Assembly (NCBI RefSeq): GCF_013373795.3
Contig: NZ_CP088022.1
Coordinates: 8,067,501-8,131,500, forward strand
DNA from: Bradyrhizobium quebecense
Lineage (GTDB): Bacteria; Pseudomonadota; Alphaproteobacteria; Rhizobiales; Xanthobacteraceae
Length of the DNA: 64,000 bases
Direction of reading: 5' to 3'
Below the pieces are notes generated by a model that had not been told where the DNA came from, made no database searches, and was given only the letters and a program-made list of their open reading frames with translations. This document shows, one piece after another, positions 8,139 to 17,079 of this stretch. Position 1 is the stretch's first letter. Each line of letters starts with the position of its first letter. The translations under genes and the position numbers were made by a program.

Positions 8139-8295
8139 CTCCCTCTCCCCGTTCTTACGGGGTCGAGACGAGCGAAGCTCGCTCTGAGAGGGTTGGGGTG
8201 AGGGGCTCTCTCCGCGAGTGGTGTGCGTGGACGGACCTGTACCCCCTCACCCGGATCGCATCTGCCGATGCGATCCGACCTCTCCCCGCAAGCGG
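8139..8295. repeat. Palindromic intergenic repeat, left part, interrupted by IS4 element
   Basis: Same family as 1896-2062 and 15925-16076: CCCTCTCCCCG..., the CGGATCGCATCTGCCGATGC hairpin and CCTCTCCCCGCAAGCGG. The last arm stops at the IS insertion (8295) and resumes after it at 9761 with GGCGAGGTGAAG. Confidence 0.8.
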
Positions 8296-9750
8296 CTATC
8301 GCATTCACACATCTGGGTTGCGATTAGCGGTAAAGCGGGATTCTCTATCGGTAGGCAAGCCGGTGGAGGTTTTGATGGCCGGGGTGGCATATGGACTGGG
8401 ACGATTTGGCGATCGTCGCCTGGAAAAAGGGGGGCGCGGCTGCATGCGGCGCTGGTGGCCCGGCCTGGCTCGTGCATCCGCCGCCTCGGTGAGGACCGTG
8501 CGGGCGAGATGCAGTTTCGCCGGCTTCTTCACAATCCGTCGGTGACGGCCGCAGAGATGTCACGGCATGCCGGAGACCTCACCGGGCAGCGAGCGGCTGG
8601 TCGGCATGTTGTTGTCGCACAGGACACGTCGGAATTGATCTTGGGCGGCCGGCGGTCGCGACAATGCTACGGACCGGTCGCCAAAGGCAATGCCGCGGGT
8701 TTGTTGCTGCATGTGGCACTGGCGGTAGAGGCCGAGACGCAAGGGTTGCTCGGTCTGGTCTCGATGCAGGTCTGGAACCGTAACCGAGAGGAGTTGGCAC
8801 CACGGCGCAAGCGGGCGACGGCGGCTAAGGAATCGCAACGATGGATCGAGAGCAGCGAACGGGCGGGTGAGGTACTGGCTGCGGCGGCCAGCGTCACGAT
8901 GGTATCGGACCGCGAAAGCGACTTTTACGAACTGTTCGTGAAGCGTCCGCAAAACGTCGAATTGGTTGTGAGGGCCTGCCAGAATCGGCGGATCGAGGGG
9001 TCCGAAGAAGACCCGGATTTGCTGTTCACCTTCATCGACGCCCAGGCCGAACAAGGGCGCGTTGCCATGACGGTCCCCGCCGCACCAGGACGGCGCGCGC
9101 GCGATACCGAGTTCGCAGTGCGCTTCGCGCCGGTGGCCGTATGCCGGCCGCTCCATGGAGCCGATCCGACGTTGCCCGAGACGGTTCACCTGACGCTGGT
9201 CGATGTCCGCGAGGTATCGGAGCCGAAAGACGGTAGCGCACCTGTGCATTGGCGGCTTTTGACTACCCACGCTGTCGCTACATTGAACGACGCGCGTCAA
9301 GTGGTCGGCTTCTACCGGACGCGTTGGGTGATCGAGGAGTTCTTCCGTACGCTCAAGACGGCAGGCTTCGATATAGAGGAAGCCGATATCGGCGACCCGC
9401 AGGCCATGATCAACTTCGTCGCTGCTGCAGCCGTTGCGGCCATCACCATCAAGCAACTCGTCCAGGCCCGCGACGGCAACACGGATCAGCTCCTGAGCGA
9501 TGCCTTCGAGCCGGACGACCAACCCATCCTCGAAGCCGTCTCCGCCCGGCTCGAAGGCAAGACCGAGCGGCAACGCAATCCGCACCCGAAGGGATCCCTG
9601 GCCTTTGTCGCTTGGGTCATCGCACGCCTCGGCGGCTGGACCGGCTACTACGGCAAGCCGGGTCCCAAAGTCATCCGCATCGGCCTTGCCAAGTTCCACG
9701 CCATCAAATACGGCGCCAATCTAAGGCTTCAGAATGTGTGAATCTGATAG
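8296..9750 (+). mobile_element. IS4-family insertion sequence with 10-bp target duplication
   Basis: 1455 bp. The ends are imperfect inverted repeats: CTATCGCATTCACACAT at the left, and the complement of the right end reads CTATCAGATTCACACAT. The target duplication CCGCAAGCGG is present at 8286-8295 and 9751-9760. The duplication length and transposase type both fit IS4. The element sits in the loop of a palindromic repeat. Confidence 0.88.
8375..9741 (+). pseudogene. IS4-family transposase, frameshifted near the N-terminus
   Basis: The conserved start is ATG 8375 with GGAGG upstream (M-A-G-V-A-Y-G-L-G-R-F-G-D-R-R-L-E-K). That frame is lost at an A5G6 run (8424-8434). The rest, from R-G-A-R-L-H-A-A-L-V, continues in another frame to the stop at 9741, which lies inside the right inverted repeat. 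DDE residues are visible in A-Q-D-T-S-E, S-D-R-E-S-D-F-Y-E and W-V-I-E-E-F-F-R-T-L-K (the YREK-type block). One extra base in the run would restore a transposase of about 455 residues. This may be inactivation, a sequencing error in a homopolymer, or slippage. Confidence 0.8.
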
Positions 9751-9787
9751 CCGCAAGCGGGGCGAGGTGAAGAGGTGTACCGCCGCC

Positions 9788-10597
9788 TCAGCTCGCCAAG
9801 AAATCCAGCACGATCTCGCAATAGCGCTGCGGGGCCTGCTCGAACATCGGGTGCGTGGTGCCCGGGATCATCTCGGTGCGCGCGCCCTTCACATTGGCGG
9901 CAAGCGCGTGCAGCACCTTCGGCAGAATGCCCTTGGTGTTGGCGCCGCCGATGAACAGCGTCGGCGTCCTGATCGCCTCCGCGTCGGCCTTCGAGAACGG
10001 CGGGCGCTGGTCGCGGGTCTGGCCGAGCAGGGTGGTCGCGTTGTCGCGCAACAGCTGCTTGGATGTCGCCGGAATCCGCTTCCAGGCGCCGGGCCCTTCG
10101 AGCGCGTCCATGAAGATCTGCAAGCCGCCGTCGATGTCGCCCTTGGCGATTTCTGCGGCACACGCCGCAAAGCGCGCCGCCAGCGGCGAGGGGCCCGGCT
10201 TGAAATTCGGATCGAGGGTTGCGTCGAGCTCGCCGCCGGGCTCGGCGAGGATCAGCTTGCGCAGCAGGTCCGGCCGGCGCTGCGCGACGCGGAAGCAGAT
10301 ATGGCCGCCGCGGGAATGCCCCATCAGGTCGACCGGCCTTGTGTCGAATGTCTCGATGAAGGCGATGACGTCGTCGACATGCTGCGCGATCGAATAGGTG
10401 TCGCCAACGCCGTCCCAATGCGCCGGGAAGAAATGCCGCAGGCTGACCGCGATCACCCGATGCCGCCGCGTCAGCGGGCCGAGCACCGCCGACCAGATCC
10501 GGAAATCGCACAGCGAGCCGTGCACGCAGACCAGCGGCGGGCCCTCTCCGATATCGAGATAAGGCATGTCGAAACCGTTGACGTGGAGGCTGTGCAT
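9788..10597 (-). CDS. Alpha/beta fold hydrolase
   Basis: 269 residues. The oxyanion loop is V-C-V-H-G-S (about 23-28), the nucleophile elbow is M-G-H-S-R-G-G, and the C-terminal catalytic His is in G-T-T-H-P-M-F-E. I start at ATG 10597 because residues encoded upstream (from 10672) are not protein-like. The ribosome-binding site is weak. It is flanked by the IS4 element and a divergent methyltransferase gene. Substrate unknown; the family includes esterases, haloperoxidase-like enzymes and C-C hydrolases. Confidence 0.88.
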   Translation of the reverse strand: MHSLHVNGFDMPYLDIGEGPPLVCVHGSLCDFRIWSAVLGPLTRRHRVIAVSLRHFFPAHWDGVGDTYSIAQHVDDVIAFIETFDTRPVDLMGHSRGGHICFRVAQRRPDLLRKLILAEPGGELDATLDPNFKPGPSPLAARFAACAAEIAKGDIDGGLQIFMDALEGPGAWKRIPATSKQLLRDNATTLLGQTRDQRPPFSKADAEAIRTPTLFIGGANTKGILPKVLHALAANVKGARTEMIPGTTHPMFEQAPQRYCEIVLDFLAS

Positions 10598-10752
10598 TTG
10601 GAGGCTCGCGCAGGGGAGGAGATGTTGTTGATTTAGCCCAAGTTCCCACGGAATTCGGGTGGATAGCAACATTCTCCAAGCCTAGATTTCAGATCAGCAA
10701 CAGGCTCGAATGTGTGAGCCCAAACGATATGAAGGAACATCTGGAGCGAGCC

Positions 10753-11295
10753 ATGACCGGCCAGCATTTTGCAATCTTCGAGACCATGATCGGCGCCTGC
10801 GGCGTCGTCTGGGGCGAGCACGGCGTCACCGCCGTACAGCTTCCGATGGGCACCGAGGAGAAGACCCGCAAGCGCATCCTCCAGCGCAACGGCGACGTCA
10901 CCGAGGCGGCGCCGCCGGCCGAGGTGCAGCACGCGATCGACGGCATGATCGAGCTGCTCGCCGGCAAGCCGAACGACCTCGCCGACATCGTGCTCGATCT
11001 CGACGGCGTGCCCGAGTTCAACCGCGGCGTCTACGACATCGCGCGGAAGATTCCGCCGGGCAAGACCGTGACCTATGGCGATATCGCCAAACAGCTCGGC
11101 GGCGTCGAGCTGTCGCGCGACGTCGGCCAGGCATTGGGCCGCAACCCGTGCCCGATCGTGGTACCCTGCCACCGGGTGCTGGCAGCCGGCAACAAGCCGG
11201 GCGGCTTCTCGGCCAATGGCGGTGTGGTGACCAAGCTGAAGATGCTGCAGATCGAAGGCGCGGTGGTGAACCACACGCCGAGCCTGTTTGATTGA
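10753..11295 (+). CDS. Methylated-DNA--[protein]-cysteine S-methyltransferase
   Basis: DNA-repair suicide enzyme that moves O6-alkyl groups from guanine to its own Cys. The active site P-C-H-R-V is in I-V-V-P-C-H-R-V-L-A-A, preceded by the helix-turn-helix region G-K-T-V-T-Y-G-D-I-A. From ATG 10753 the protein has 180 residues, a usual length. In-frame ATGs at 10729 and a start at 10714 are alternatives; I favour 10753 because GGAG lies about 8 nt upstream and the conserved fold starts there. No adaptive-response (Ada) regulator domain is present. Confidence 0.9.
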   Translation: MTGQHFAIFETMIGACGVVWGEHGVTAVQLPMGTEEKTRKRILQRNGDVTEAAPPAEVQHAIDGMIELLAGKPNDLADIVLDLDGVPEFNRGVYDIARKIPPGKTVTYGDIAKQLGGVELSRDVGQALGRNPCPIVVPCHRVLAAGNKPGGFSANGGVVTKLKMLQIEGAVVNHTPSLFD

Positions 11296-11305
11296 GCGGG
11301 GCGCG

Positions 11306-11478
11306 CTCTTCTTATCCTCCCCTGGAGGGGGAGGATCGGTTCGCATGAAATGCGAACCGAGGTGGGGTGAAGGTCTCTCGTATCGGGTGCTGCCCGTGTT
11401 GAGAAATCACCCCACCCCGTCTCACATCTCGCTGCGCTCGCTGTGAGCCGACCCTCCCCCTCCAGGGGAGGGTGGATC
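11306..11478. repeat. Palindromic intergenic repeat (CCTCCCCTGGAGGGGGAGG family)
   Basis: Compound palindrome: outer arms TCCTCCCCTGGAGGGGGAGG (from 11315) and the matching CCCTCCCCCTCCAGGGGAGG at about 11452-11471, with inner hairpins GGTTCGCAT / ATGCGAACC and GAGCGCAGCGAG-like arms. It lies between convergent genes and probably serves as a terminator region. Confidence 0.8.
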
Positions 11479-11494
11479 GAGCAAGTGGCCTCAG

Positions 11495-12364
11495 CTACAC
11501 CGTCTCACACACAAACCCGTTGCCTTTCCGCCTGATCTTGCCGACCGTCGGCGAGGGGAAGTGTGCGGGGCAGCACAGCGTATCGGTGTCGCAATAGCGC
11601 TCGAGGAAGCTGCGCCGCGTCTTCGCGGCCAGTGCCGGGTCGACGTCGAACTTCGGCGACAACTCCGGATAGAGCGTCTGGATCGGCGAGTGCATCAAAT
11701 CGCCGGCAAACACCGCATCATCCTTGCCGCGGCCGAAGGTGAAGGCGACATGACCCGGCGTGTGGCCGGGCGTCGGCAGCACGCGCATATGATCGCCGAT
11801 CGCAAAATCATTGCCGACCAGTTCGGCCCGCTTGGCTTCGACCACCGGCAGCACGCTGTCGACGAAGGGCGGGACCTCTGCCTTGGCGTTTGTCTCGGTC
11901 CAGTAGTCGAACTCGCTCTTGTCGAATACGTAGCGCGCGTTCGGGAAGGTCGGCACCCAGCGGCCGTTCTCGAGCCGCGTGTTCCAGCCGACATGGTCGA
12001 CATGCAGATGCGTGCACATCACATAGTCGATGTCGCCGACCGAAAAGCCGGCCGCCGCGAGGCCACGTCGATAGTTGTCGTCGGTCTTCATGTTCCAGCT
12101 CGGCCGCCCCGGCCGCGGCTTGTCGTTGCCGATGCAGCTGTCGATCAGGATGGTGTGGTGCGGCGTCTTCACGATGTAGGACTGGAACGCCAGGATCAGC
12201 GTGTCGCTGTCATCGAGTGCGCCGGCCGCCTTCATCCAGGCGCGGTTCTCCGCGAGCAGCTCCGGTGTCAATCCGGGCAGCATGTCGTGCGCGGGCAGGA
12301 ACAGGCCTTCCTCCTCGACAATGCGATGAATGGTGAGATCGCCGGCGGCAAATTTCAGGCTCAT
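11495..12364 (-). CDS. MBL-fold metallo-hydrolase (lactonase-like), first paralogue
   Basis: 289 residues. The dinuclear metal site H-x-H-x-D-H is in C-T-H-L-H-V-D-H-V-G-W; further ligands are in T-P-G-H-T-P-G-H and F-A-G-D-L-M-H-S. The order fits the AttM/AiiA-like metallo-beta-lactamase branch, which includes quorum-quenching lactonases, but similarity by eye cannot assign that function. It shares the T-H-L-H-V-D-H-V-G-W-N-T block with the second paralogue at 14527-15375. The next genes in the same direction (GST and FAH hydrolase) suggest a degradative neighbourhood. Confidence 0.9.
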   Translation of the reverse strand: MSLKFAAGDLTIHRIVEEEGLFLPAHDMLPGLTPELLAENRAWMKAAGALDDSDTLILAFQSYIVKTPHHTILIDSCIGNDKPRPGRPSWNMKTDDNYRRGLAAAGFSVGDIDYVMCTHLHVDHVGWNTRLENGRWVPTFPNARYVFDKSEFDYWTETNAKAEVPPFVDSVLPVVEAKRAELVGNDFAIGDHMRVLPTPGHTPGHVAFTFGRGKDDAVFAGDLMHSPIQTLYPELSPKFDVDPALAAKTRRSFLERYCDTDTLCCPAHFPSPTVGKIRRKGNGFVCETV

Positions 12365-12436
12365 GGTGATTCCTTGGCGTTGGCGTTTCGAGCGAAGTGG
12401 AGTCCGGTTCGCGGGAAGAGAACGCGAAAAAAAATG

Positions 12437-12682
12437 CTAGTGCGCGTCGCGCACGGCGGGAATGATGATGTTGGCGAGGATGTCCCTTGCCGCAAGGCCT
12501 TCCTTCGGTTGGCCGTACCGGGCTGCCGTCGTCATCATCACAAGGTCGAGATCGGGACGAGGGAGGCGGGCAATCGTCCGGCTGTCGTCGCGCTTGGCCG
12601 GCGATCCGCAAGGCTGGCTCTGTTGTCCAGCTTTCATGTCGTCGGCTCGCAGAGCTGTGCCAAAGACGGTCGACGCGAGCAC
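12437..12682 (-). CDS. Possible small exported hypothetical protein
   Basis: Open frame of 81 residues beginning at a GTG. The start is hydrophobic and ends A-L-R-A-D-D, which could be a short signal peptide, followed by a polar region. No family recognised. It fills the 387-base gap between the MBL hydrolase and GST genes in the same direction. GC-rich DNA produces such frames by chance, so it may not be a gene. Confidence 0.3.
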   Translation of the reverse strand: MLASTVFGTALRADDMKAGQQSQPCGSPAKRDDSRTIARLPRPDLDLVMMTTAARYGQPKEGLAARDILANIIIPAVRDAH

Positions 12683-12751
12683 AACGCTCGCCGGGACGTT
12701 AGAGGCGGGGGGAGACTTCGCGCATCGTCGTTCTCCCCACGCGTAGCCTTG

Positions 12752-13366
12752 CTACGCCGGCGGCGGCGCCGAGATCTTCACCGAGGGCCGCTCCAGCATT
12801 TTCCGGTAGAACGCATCGAGCTTGGGATAGGCCTTGCGCCAGCCGCAGTCGGCAAAGCGGAAATCGGCGTAACCGAGCACGCAGACGAGGCCGATCTGCG
12901 CGATGTCGAACGACGCGCCGTTCAGCACGTCCGGCCGGTTCTCGAACCGCGCCATGCCGGCCCAGGCCCTGTTCCAGTGATCGTCATACCAGGCCTGCCA
13001 CAGCGAGCCCTGCGGCCGCACCATCTTCTCGTAGCGGCACAGCAGCATGGAATCGAGCATGCCGTTGAGCAGCGAATGATCGGTCTTCAGCTGCCAGCGC
13101 CGCGGACCGTAGCCGGGGATCAGCCGGCCGCCGCCGATCTCGTTGAGATATTCGACGATGACGTAGGAATCCAAAATGACGTCGCCATGATCGAGGATCA
13201 GCACCGGCAGCTTCTTCAGCGGCGAGATCCTGGAGTATTCGTCATTGGCCGTGCCCGGCGCGACGCTGGCCGGCACCAGCTCGATCTTGTCGATCAGGCC
13301 AAGCTCGATCGCCGCGACGCGCACCTTGCGGGCGAACGGGGAGGCGGGAGAGAAGGTGAGTTTCAT
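12752..13366 (-). CDS. Glutathione S-transferase family protein
   Basis: 204 residues. The N-terminal thioredoxin-like domain starts M-K-L-T-F-S-P-A-S-P-F-A-R-K-V-R, where Ser/Pro near the start normally contacts glutathione; it contains the cis-Pro region L-K-K-L-P-V-L and the D-S-Y-V-I-V-E-Y-L motif. A helical C-terminal domain follows from about residue 85. Such enzymes conjugate glutathione or use it in isomerisation and dehalogenation. Nearby FAH-family and MBL genes are consistent with aromatic degradation, but the link is inferred. Confidence 0.9.
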   Translation of the reverse strand: MKLTFSPASPFARKVRVAAIELGLIDKIELVPASVAPGTANDEYSRISPLKKLPVLILDHGDVILDSYVIVEYLNEIGGGRLIPGYGPRRWQLKTDHSLLNGMLDSMLLCRYEKMVRPQGSLWQAWYDDHWNRAWAGMARFENRPDVLNGASFDIAQIGLVCVLGYADFRFADCGWRKAYPKLDAFYRKMLERPSVKISAPPPA

Positions 13367-13395
13367 GGTAATGACCTCTTTCCGAGTACACCGCC

Positions 13396-13533
13396 GTCAT
13401 CCTGAGGAGCGCGCCATCGGCGCGCGTCTCGAAGGATGGGCAACGACCAATACTATCTCGTCACCCATCCGCTGAGATGACGGTGTGCTGGGCTCATCCT
13501 TCGAGACGCCGCTTCGCGGCTCCTCAGGATGAC
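13396..13533. repeat. Palindromic intergenic repeat (GTCATCCTGAGGAGC family)
   Basis: Inverted repeat with outer arms CGTCATCCTGAGGAGC and the complement GCTCCTCAGGATGACG ending at about 13533, and inner arms GTCTCGAAGGATG / CATCCTTCGAGAC. This is a widespread intergenic type in Bradyrhizobium-like genomes. Confidence 0.82.
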
Positions 13534-13543
13534 GGACCGGCAA

Positions 13544-14386
13544 CTACGCCGCGACGATTTCCTGGCGCTGCTCGCCGAGGCCTTCGATGCCGAGCGTCAC
13601 GATGTCGCCGACATTGAGGAAGGTCGGCGGCTTCATGCCCAGGCCGACGCCGGGCGGGGTGCCCGTCGTGATGATATCGCCGGGGAGCAGCGTCATGAAC
13701 TGCGAGACGTAGGAGATGCATTTCGCCATCGTGAAGATCATGGTCTTGGTCGAGCCGGTCTGGCGGCGCTGACCGTTGACGTCGAGCCACATCGACAGGT
13801 TCTGCACGTCGGCGATTTCGTCCTTGGTGGCGAGCCAGGGGCCGACCGGACCGAAGGTGTCGTGCGACTTGCCCTTGGTCCACTGTCCGAGGCGCTCGGT
13901 CTGGAAGTTGCGCTCGGAGACGTCGTTGCAGACGCAATAGCCGGCGACGTGGTTGAGCGCGTCGGCTTCCGAGACGTATTTGGCGCGGGTGCCGATGATC
14001 GCGGCGATCTCGACCTCCCAGTCCAGCTTGGTCGAGCCGCGCGGCTTCTCGACGGCATCGTTCGGGCCGGACAGCGAGGTATTCGCCTTCATGAAGATGA
14101 TCGGTTCGGTCGGGATCTGAGCGCCGGTTTCCTTGGCGTGGTCGGAATAGTTCAGGCCGATCGCGACGAATTTGGAGATGCCGGTGACAGGGGCGCCGAA
14201 GCGCGGCTTGCCGGAGACGGCGGGCAGGGAGGCGGGATCGAGCGCGGAAAGCTTCTTCAGCGATTCCGGCGTGTAGGCGTCGCCGGTCAGGTCCTTCAGA
14301 TGGGCCGAGAGATCGCGGAGCTGGCCGGATTTATCGATCAGGCCGGGCTTTTCCGCACCCTTTTCGCCATAACGAACAAGCTTCAT
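13544..14386 (-). CDS. Fumarylacetoacetate hydrolase (FAH) family protein
   Basis: 280 residues from ATG 14386, with GGGAG about 8 nt upstream; a GTG at 14395 is an alternative start. Metal ligands are in D-W-E-V-E-I-A-A-I-I-G and C-N-D-V-S-E-R, and the C-terminal block T-G-T-P-P-G-V-G is typical. The family cleaves or hydrates 2-oxo acids (fumarylpyruvate hydrolase, hydratase or ureidoglycolate lyase-like activities). The exact substrate is not determinable. It lies between the two MBL-fold paralogues. Confidence 0.9.
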   Translation of the reverse strand: MKLVRYGEKGAEKPGLIDKSGQLRDLSAHLKDLTGDAYTPESLKKLSALDPASLPAVSGKPRFGAPVTGISKFVAIGLNYSDHAKETGAQIPTEPIIFMKANTSLSGPNDAVEKPRGSTKLDWEVEIAAIIGTRAKYVSEADALNHVAGYCVCNDVSERNFQTERLGQWTKGKSHDTFGPVGPWLATKDEIADVQNLSMWLDVNGQRRQTGSTKTMIFTMAKCISYVSQFMTLLPGDIITTGTPPGVGLGMKPPTFLNVGDIVTLGIEGLGEQRQEIVAA

Positions 14387-14526
14387 GTTGATCACTCCCT
14401 ACGATGTCTTGAGGATTGTTACTGCTATACCTCGACACGCTTCATGGAACAGCACGCCGGGAAATTCAACCGCCATGAGCGCGCTGCATTGCAGCCAAGC
14501 CTTAATTCAAGGTCAGTTCGGTCCGA

Positions 14527-15375
14527 TCACCCCAGCGCGACGAACCTGAAGGCGTCGCCGTCGCGCTTGATGTGGCCGGCATTGAAATGCCCGCCGATCA
14601 CCAGCGTCGGCGTGTCGGCAAAGCGCGAGAACAATTCGCGCCGCGTCGCGGCCGATTGCTTCTGGTCGGAGTCCGCGGTCGACGACCAGTCGAGGTGATA
14701 CATCTGGCAAGGATGATGGGCGACGTCGCCGGTCAGCAGTCCTTCCGCGCCGCCGGACTTGATGTGGATGCTCATGTGGCCGGGGCTGTGTCCCGGCGTC
14801 GGGATCAGCGTGATCTCCTCGGTCAAGCGATGATCGCTCGGTACCAGCTCGGCCTTGCCGGCATCCGCGATCGGCTTCACCGAGTCGGCGAACACGGCCG
14901 CATGCGCGGCATCGTCGCTGTGGTCGCGCCAGTGCTCGAATTCGGTCTTGCCGAACACGTAACACGCATTGGCGAAGGTCGGCACCCATTTGCCGCCGGA
15001 GAGTTTCGTGTTCCAGCCGACATGGTCGACATGCAGATGCGTGCACAGCACGGTGTCGATGCTGTCAGGCGCAAATCCCGCCGCGGTCAGCTTCTCCAGG
15101 AACGGATCGCTGCGGTTGTTCCAGGTCGGCACGTTGCGGCCCTGCTTGTCATTGCCGAGACCGGTGTCGACGATGATGCGGTGCTCCGGCGTCTCGACCA
15201 GCAGCGAATGGATCGACATTTTCAGCCGGCCATCCTCATTGGCGAAATGCGGGATGAGCCAGGGCAGGCTCTGGATCTCTTCCCGGCCGGCCAGCGGCAG
15301 GATGAAGCGCGTGCTGCCGACGGTCTCGAGCTCGACGACTTTTGTGATTTTGACCTTGCCGATCGTCCAGTGCAT
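14527..15375 (-). CDS. MBL-fold metallo-hydrolase, second paralogue
   Basis: 282 residues. The metal-binding H-x-H-x-D-H is in C-T-H-L-H-V-D-H-V-G-W, with ligands in T-P-G-H-S-P-G-H and L-T-G-D-V-A-H-H. It resembles the protein at 11495-12364 throughout, so the pair probably arose by old duplication, with the FAH and GST genes between them. The function may be a lactonase or esterase of a ring-opened intermediate; this is inference. Confidence 0.9.
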   Translation of the reverse strand: MHWTIGKVKITKVVELETVGSTRFILPLAGREEIQSLPWLIPHFANEDGRLKMSIHSLLVETPEHRIIVDTGLGNDKQGRNVPTWNNRSDPFLEKLTAAGFAPDSIDTVLCTHLHVDHVGWNTKLSGGKWVPTFANACYVFGKTEFEHWRDHSDDAAHAAVFADSVKPIADAGKAELVPSDHRLTEEITLIPTPGHSPGHMSIHIKSGGAEGLLTGDVAHHPCQMYHLDWSSTADSDQKQSAATRRELFSRFADTPTLVIGGHFNAGHIKRDGDAFRFVALG

Positions 15376-15490
15376 GCGGCGTGCCCTCTCTTTCTTTTAT
15401 GGCCGGACCATGCGGGTTTCCGCGCGCCGGCGCAATGGATCAAGTCGGCGCCTCCCGCGTTACCGCTTCGTCGGACGAAGGAGTGCGCAA

Positions 15491-15904
15491 ATGCCGGAAC
15501 TCACAATCTCCCCTGAAAAAGTTGGTTTCTTGATCGAGAAGGCGCGGGAATTCGACGTCAAGGAGGGGATCGTCGATCCGGACTCCGGCTCGAACGGGGC
15601 CGATGATGAGATGATCGACGTGCTGGAGGACGACGGTAACGATCCGGTGGCGCGCGAGATCACGGGCTTCATCGATGCGCTGAGCGAGGACGAGCAGGTC
15701 GACCTCGTCGCGCTGATGCGGCTCGGCCGCGGCGACGGCACGATCGAGGAATGGGCCGATCTCCGCCGCGAGGCTGCGCGCGGGCGCAACGGCCGCACCG
15801 CGAGCTATCTCTTGGGTGAACCGATGCTCGGCGATCTCCTTGCCGAAGGGCTCGACGAGTTCGGCATACCGCCGAGCGACGAGCGCATCACCCCGATCCA
15901 GTAG
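15491..15904 (+). CDS. DUF3775 domain-containing protein
   Basis: 137-residue acidic cytoplasmic protein of the DUF3775 family; function unknown. The start at 15491 begins the conserved block P-E-L-T-I-S-P-E-K-V-G-F-L-I-E-K-A-R-E; the frame remains open further upstream, but that stretch is antisense to the MBL gene. The G-F-I-D-A-L-S-E-D-E-Q-V-D-L-V-A-L-M segment is typical. Monocistronic: a repeat follows directly. Confidence 0.85.
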   Translation: MPELTISPEKVGFLIEKAREFDVKEGIVDPDSGSNGADDEMIDVLEDDGNDPVAREITGFIDALSEDEQVDLVALMRLGRGDGTIEEWADLRREAARGRNGRTASYLLGEPMLGDLLAEGLDEFGIPPSDERITPIQ

Positions 15905-15924
15905 GAAGCAGAAGTGTGTTGTTC

Positions 15925-16076
15925 TTACCTCGCCCCGCTTGCGGGGAGAGGTCGGATCGCATCGACAGATGCGATCCGGGTGAGGGGGAGCTTCCGCAGT
16001 CCCTGCCGTCACCTTCTTCGCGGTGACAGCCCCTCACCCCAACCCTCTCCCCGTAAGAACGGGGAGAGGGGGAAGT
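15925..16076. repeat. Palindromic intergenic repeat (CTCACCCGGATCGC family)
   Basis: Arms CCTCGCCCCGCTTGCGGGGAG, the CGGATCGCATC / GATGCGATCCG hairpin and CTCTCCCCGTAAGAACGGGGAG. It lies between convergent DUF3775 and quinone-reductase genes. Confidence 0.8.
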
Positions 16077-16089
16077 AGAGCAACGCGAG

Positions 16090-17079
16090 TTACCGCGCGC
16101 AATCGACGATCACGGTGCCGATCTTGTCGCCCTTCTCGACGGCGAGGTGGGCCTCGGCGGTCTCCGCCAGCGCAAATTGGCCGGCGATGTTGTGCACACG
16201 GGTGCCCGACGCCAGCCAGTTCGTGATGTCGGCCTGCGCGGCCGCGAGCAGCGGCGGCGGCAGTGCGAACAGCACCAGCGAGCGCACCGTGATGCACTTT
16301 TCCATCAATTCGCGCACCGGCAGTGTCGGCGTGCGGTTGCCGTTGGTGGCGTAGACCGCGATCGTCGAGTTCGGCGCCATGATCTTCAGCGTGATCGCGA
16401 GGTTGCCGCCGAAATCGACGTCGATCACGCGGTCGACGCCGCGGTTCTCGGTGAAGGCCATTACCTTGGAGACGACGTCCTCGGTCCGGTAGTTGACGAC
16501 CGTATCGGCGCCGGCAAGCCGCGCTTCCACGTCCTTCACTTGTGAGCTCACGGTCGCAATCACACGCGCGCCGCCCCACTTGGCGAGTTGCACTGCATAG
16601 TGGCCGACGGCGCCGGCGCCGCCGGTGACGAGCACCGTTTGCCCGGAGATCGGACCGTCGGCAAACAGCGCGCACCACGCGGTCATGCAGGGGATGCCGA
16701 GCGTCGCGCCGGCCGCGAACGACACGTCCTGCGGCAGCGGCGTCACCAGGTAGTCCGCGAGCGTAATGTACTCGGCCGCGGTGCCGAAGGCGCGTCCGTT
16801 GCGCTGGCCGTTGAACAGCCAGACGCGGTCGCCGACGGCAAAACGCGTCACGCCTTCACCGATCTGGTCGATGATCCCCGCGCCGTCGCTGTTCGGGATC
16901 ACGCGCGGAAATTCCATCGCGCGATAGTTGCCGCTGCGGCGGCCGACATCGGCCGGATTGACGCCGGAGGCCTCGAGACGAACCCTGACTTCGCCAGGGC
17001 CGGCGTCAGGCGTCGGCATCTCGCCGACGGTGAGTACCGTCGGCGCCGCGCCTGTTCGTTCGTACCAGACCGCCTTCAT
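16090..17079 (-). CDS. Zinc-independent quinone oxidoreductase / MDR-family dehydrogenase
   Basis: 329 residues of the medium-chain dehydrogenase/reductase superfamily. A GroES-like N-terminal domain (A-S-G-V-N-P-A-D-V-G) is followed by a Rossmann domain with V-L-V-T-G-G-A-G-A-V-G-H-Y-A-V-Q-L-A-K (about 147-165). The structural and catalytic zinc Cys residues of alcohol dehydrogenases are missing, which fits NADPH:quinone reductases. The ATG at 17079 is followed upstream by a hairpin repeat. Confidence 0.9.
   Translation of the reverse strand: MKAVWYERTGAAPTVLTVGEMPTPDAGPGEVRVRLEASGVNPADVGRRSGNYRAMEFPRVIPNSDGAGIIDQIGEGVTRFAVGDRVWLFNGQRNGRAFGTAAEYITLADYLVTPLPQDVSFAAGATLGIPCMTAWCALFADGPISGQTVLVTGGAGAVGHYAVQLAKWGGARVIATVSSQVKDVEARLAGADTVVNYRTEDVVSKVMAFTENRGVDRVIDVDFGGNLAITLKIMAPNSTIAVYATNGNRTPTLPVRELMEKCITVRSLVLFALPPPLLAAAQADITNWLASGTRVHNIAGQFALAETAEAHLAVEKGDKIGTVIVDCAR

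Noticed and set aside
11561..13405. 614-codon frame on the + strand
   Set aside because: Covers the antisense of the MBL and GST genes, both with clear active-site motifs.
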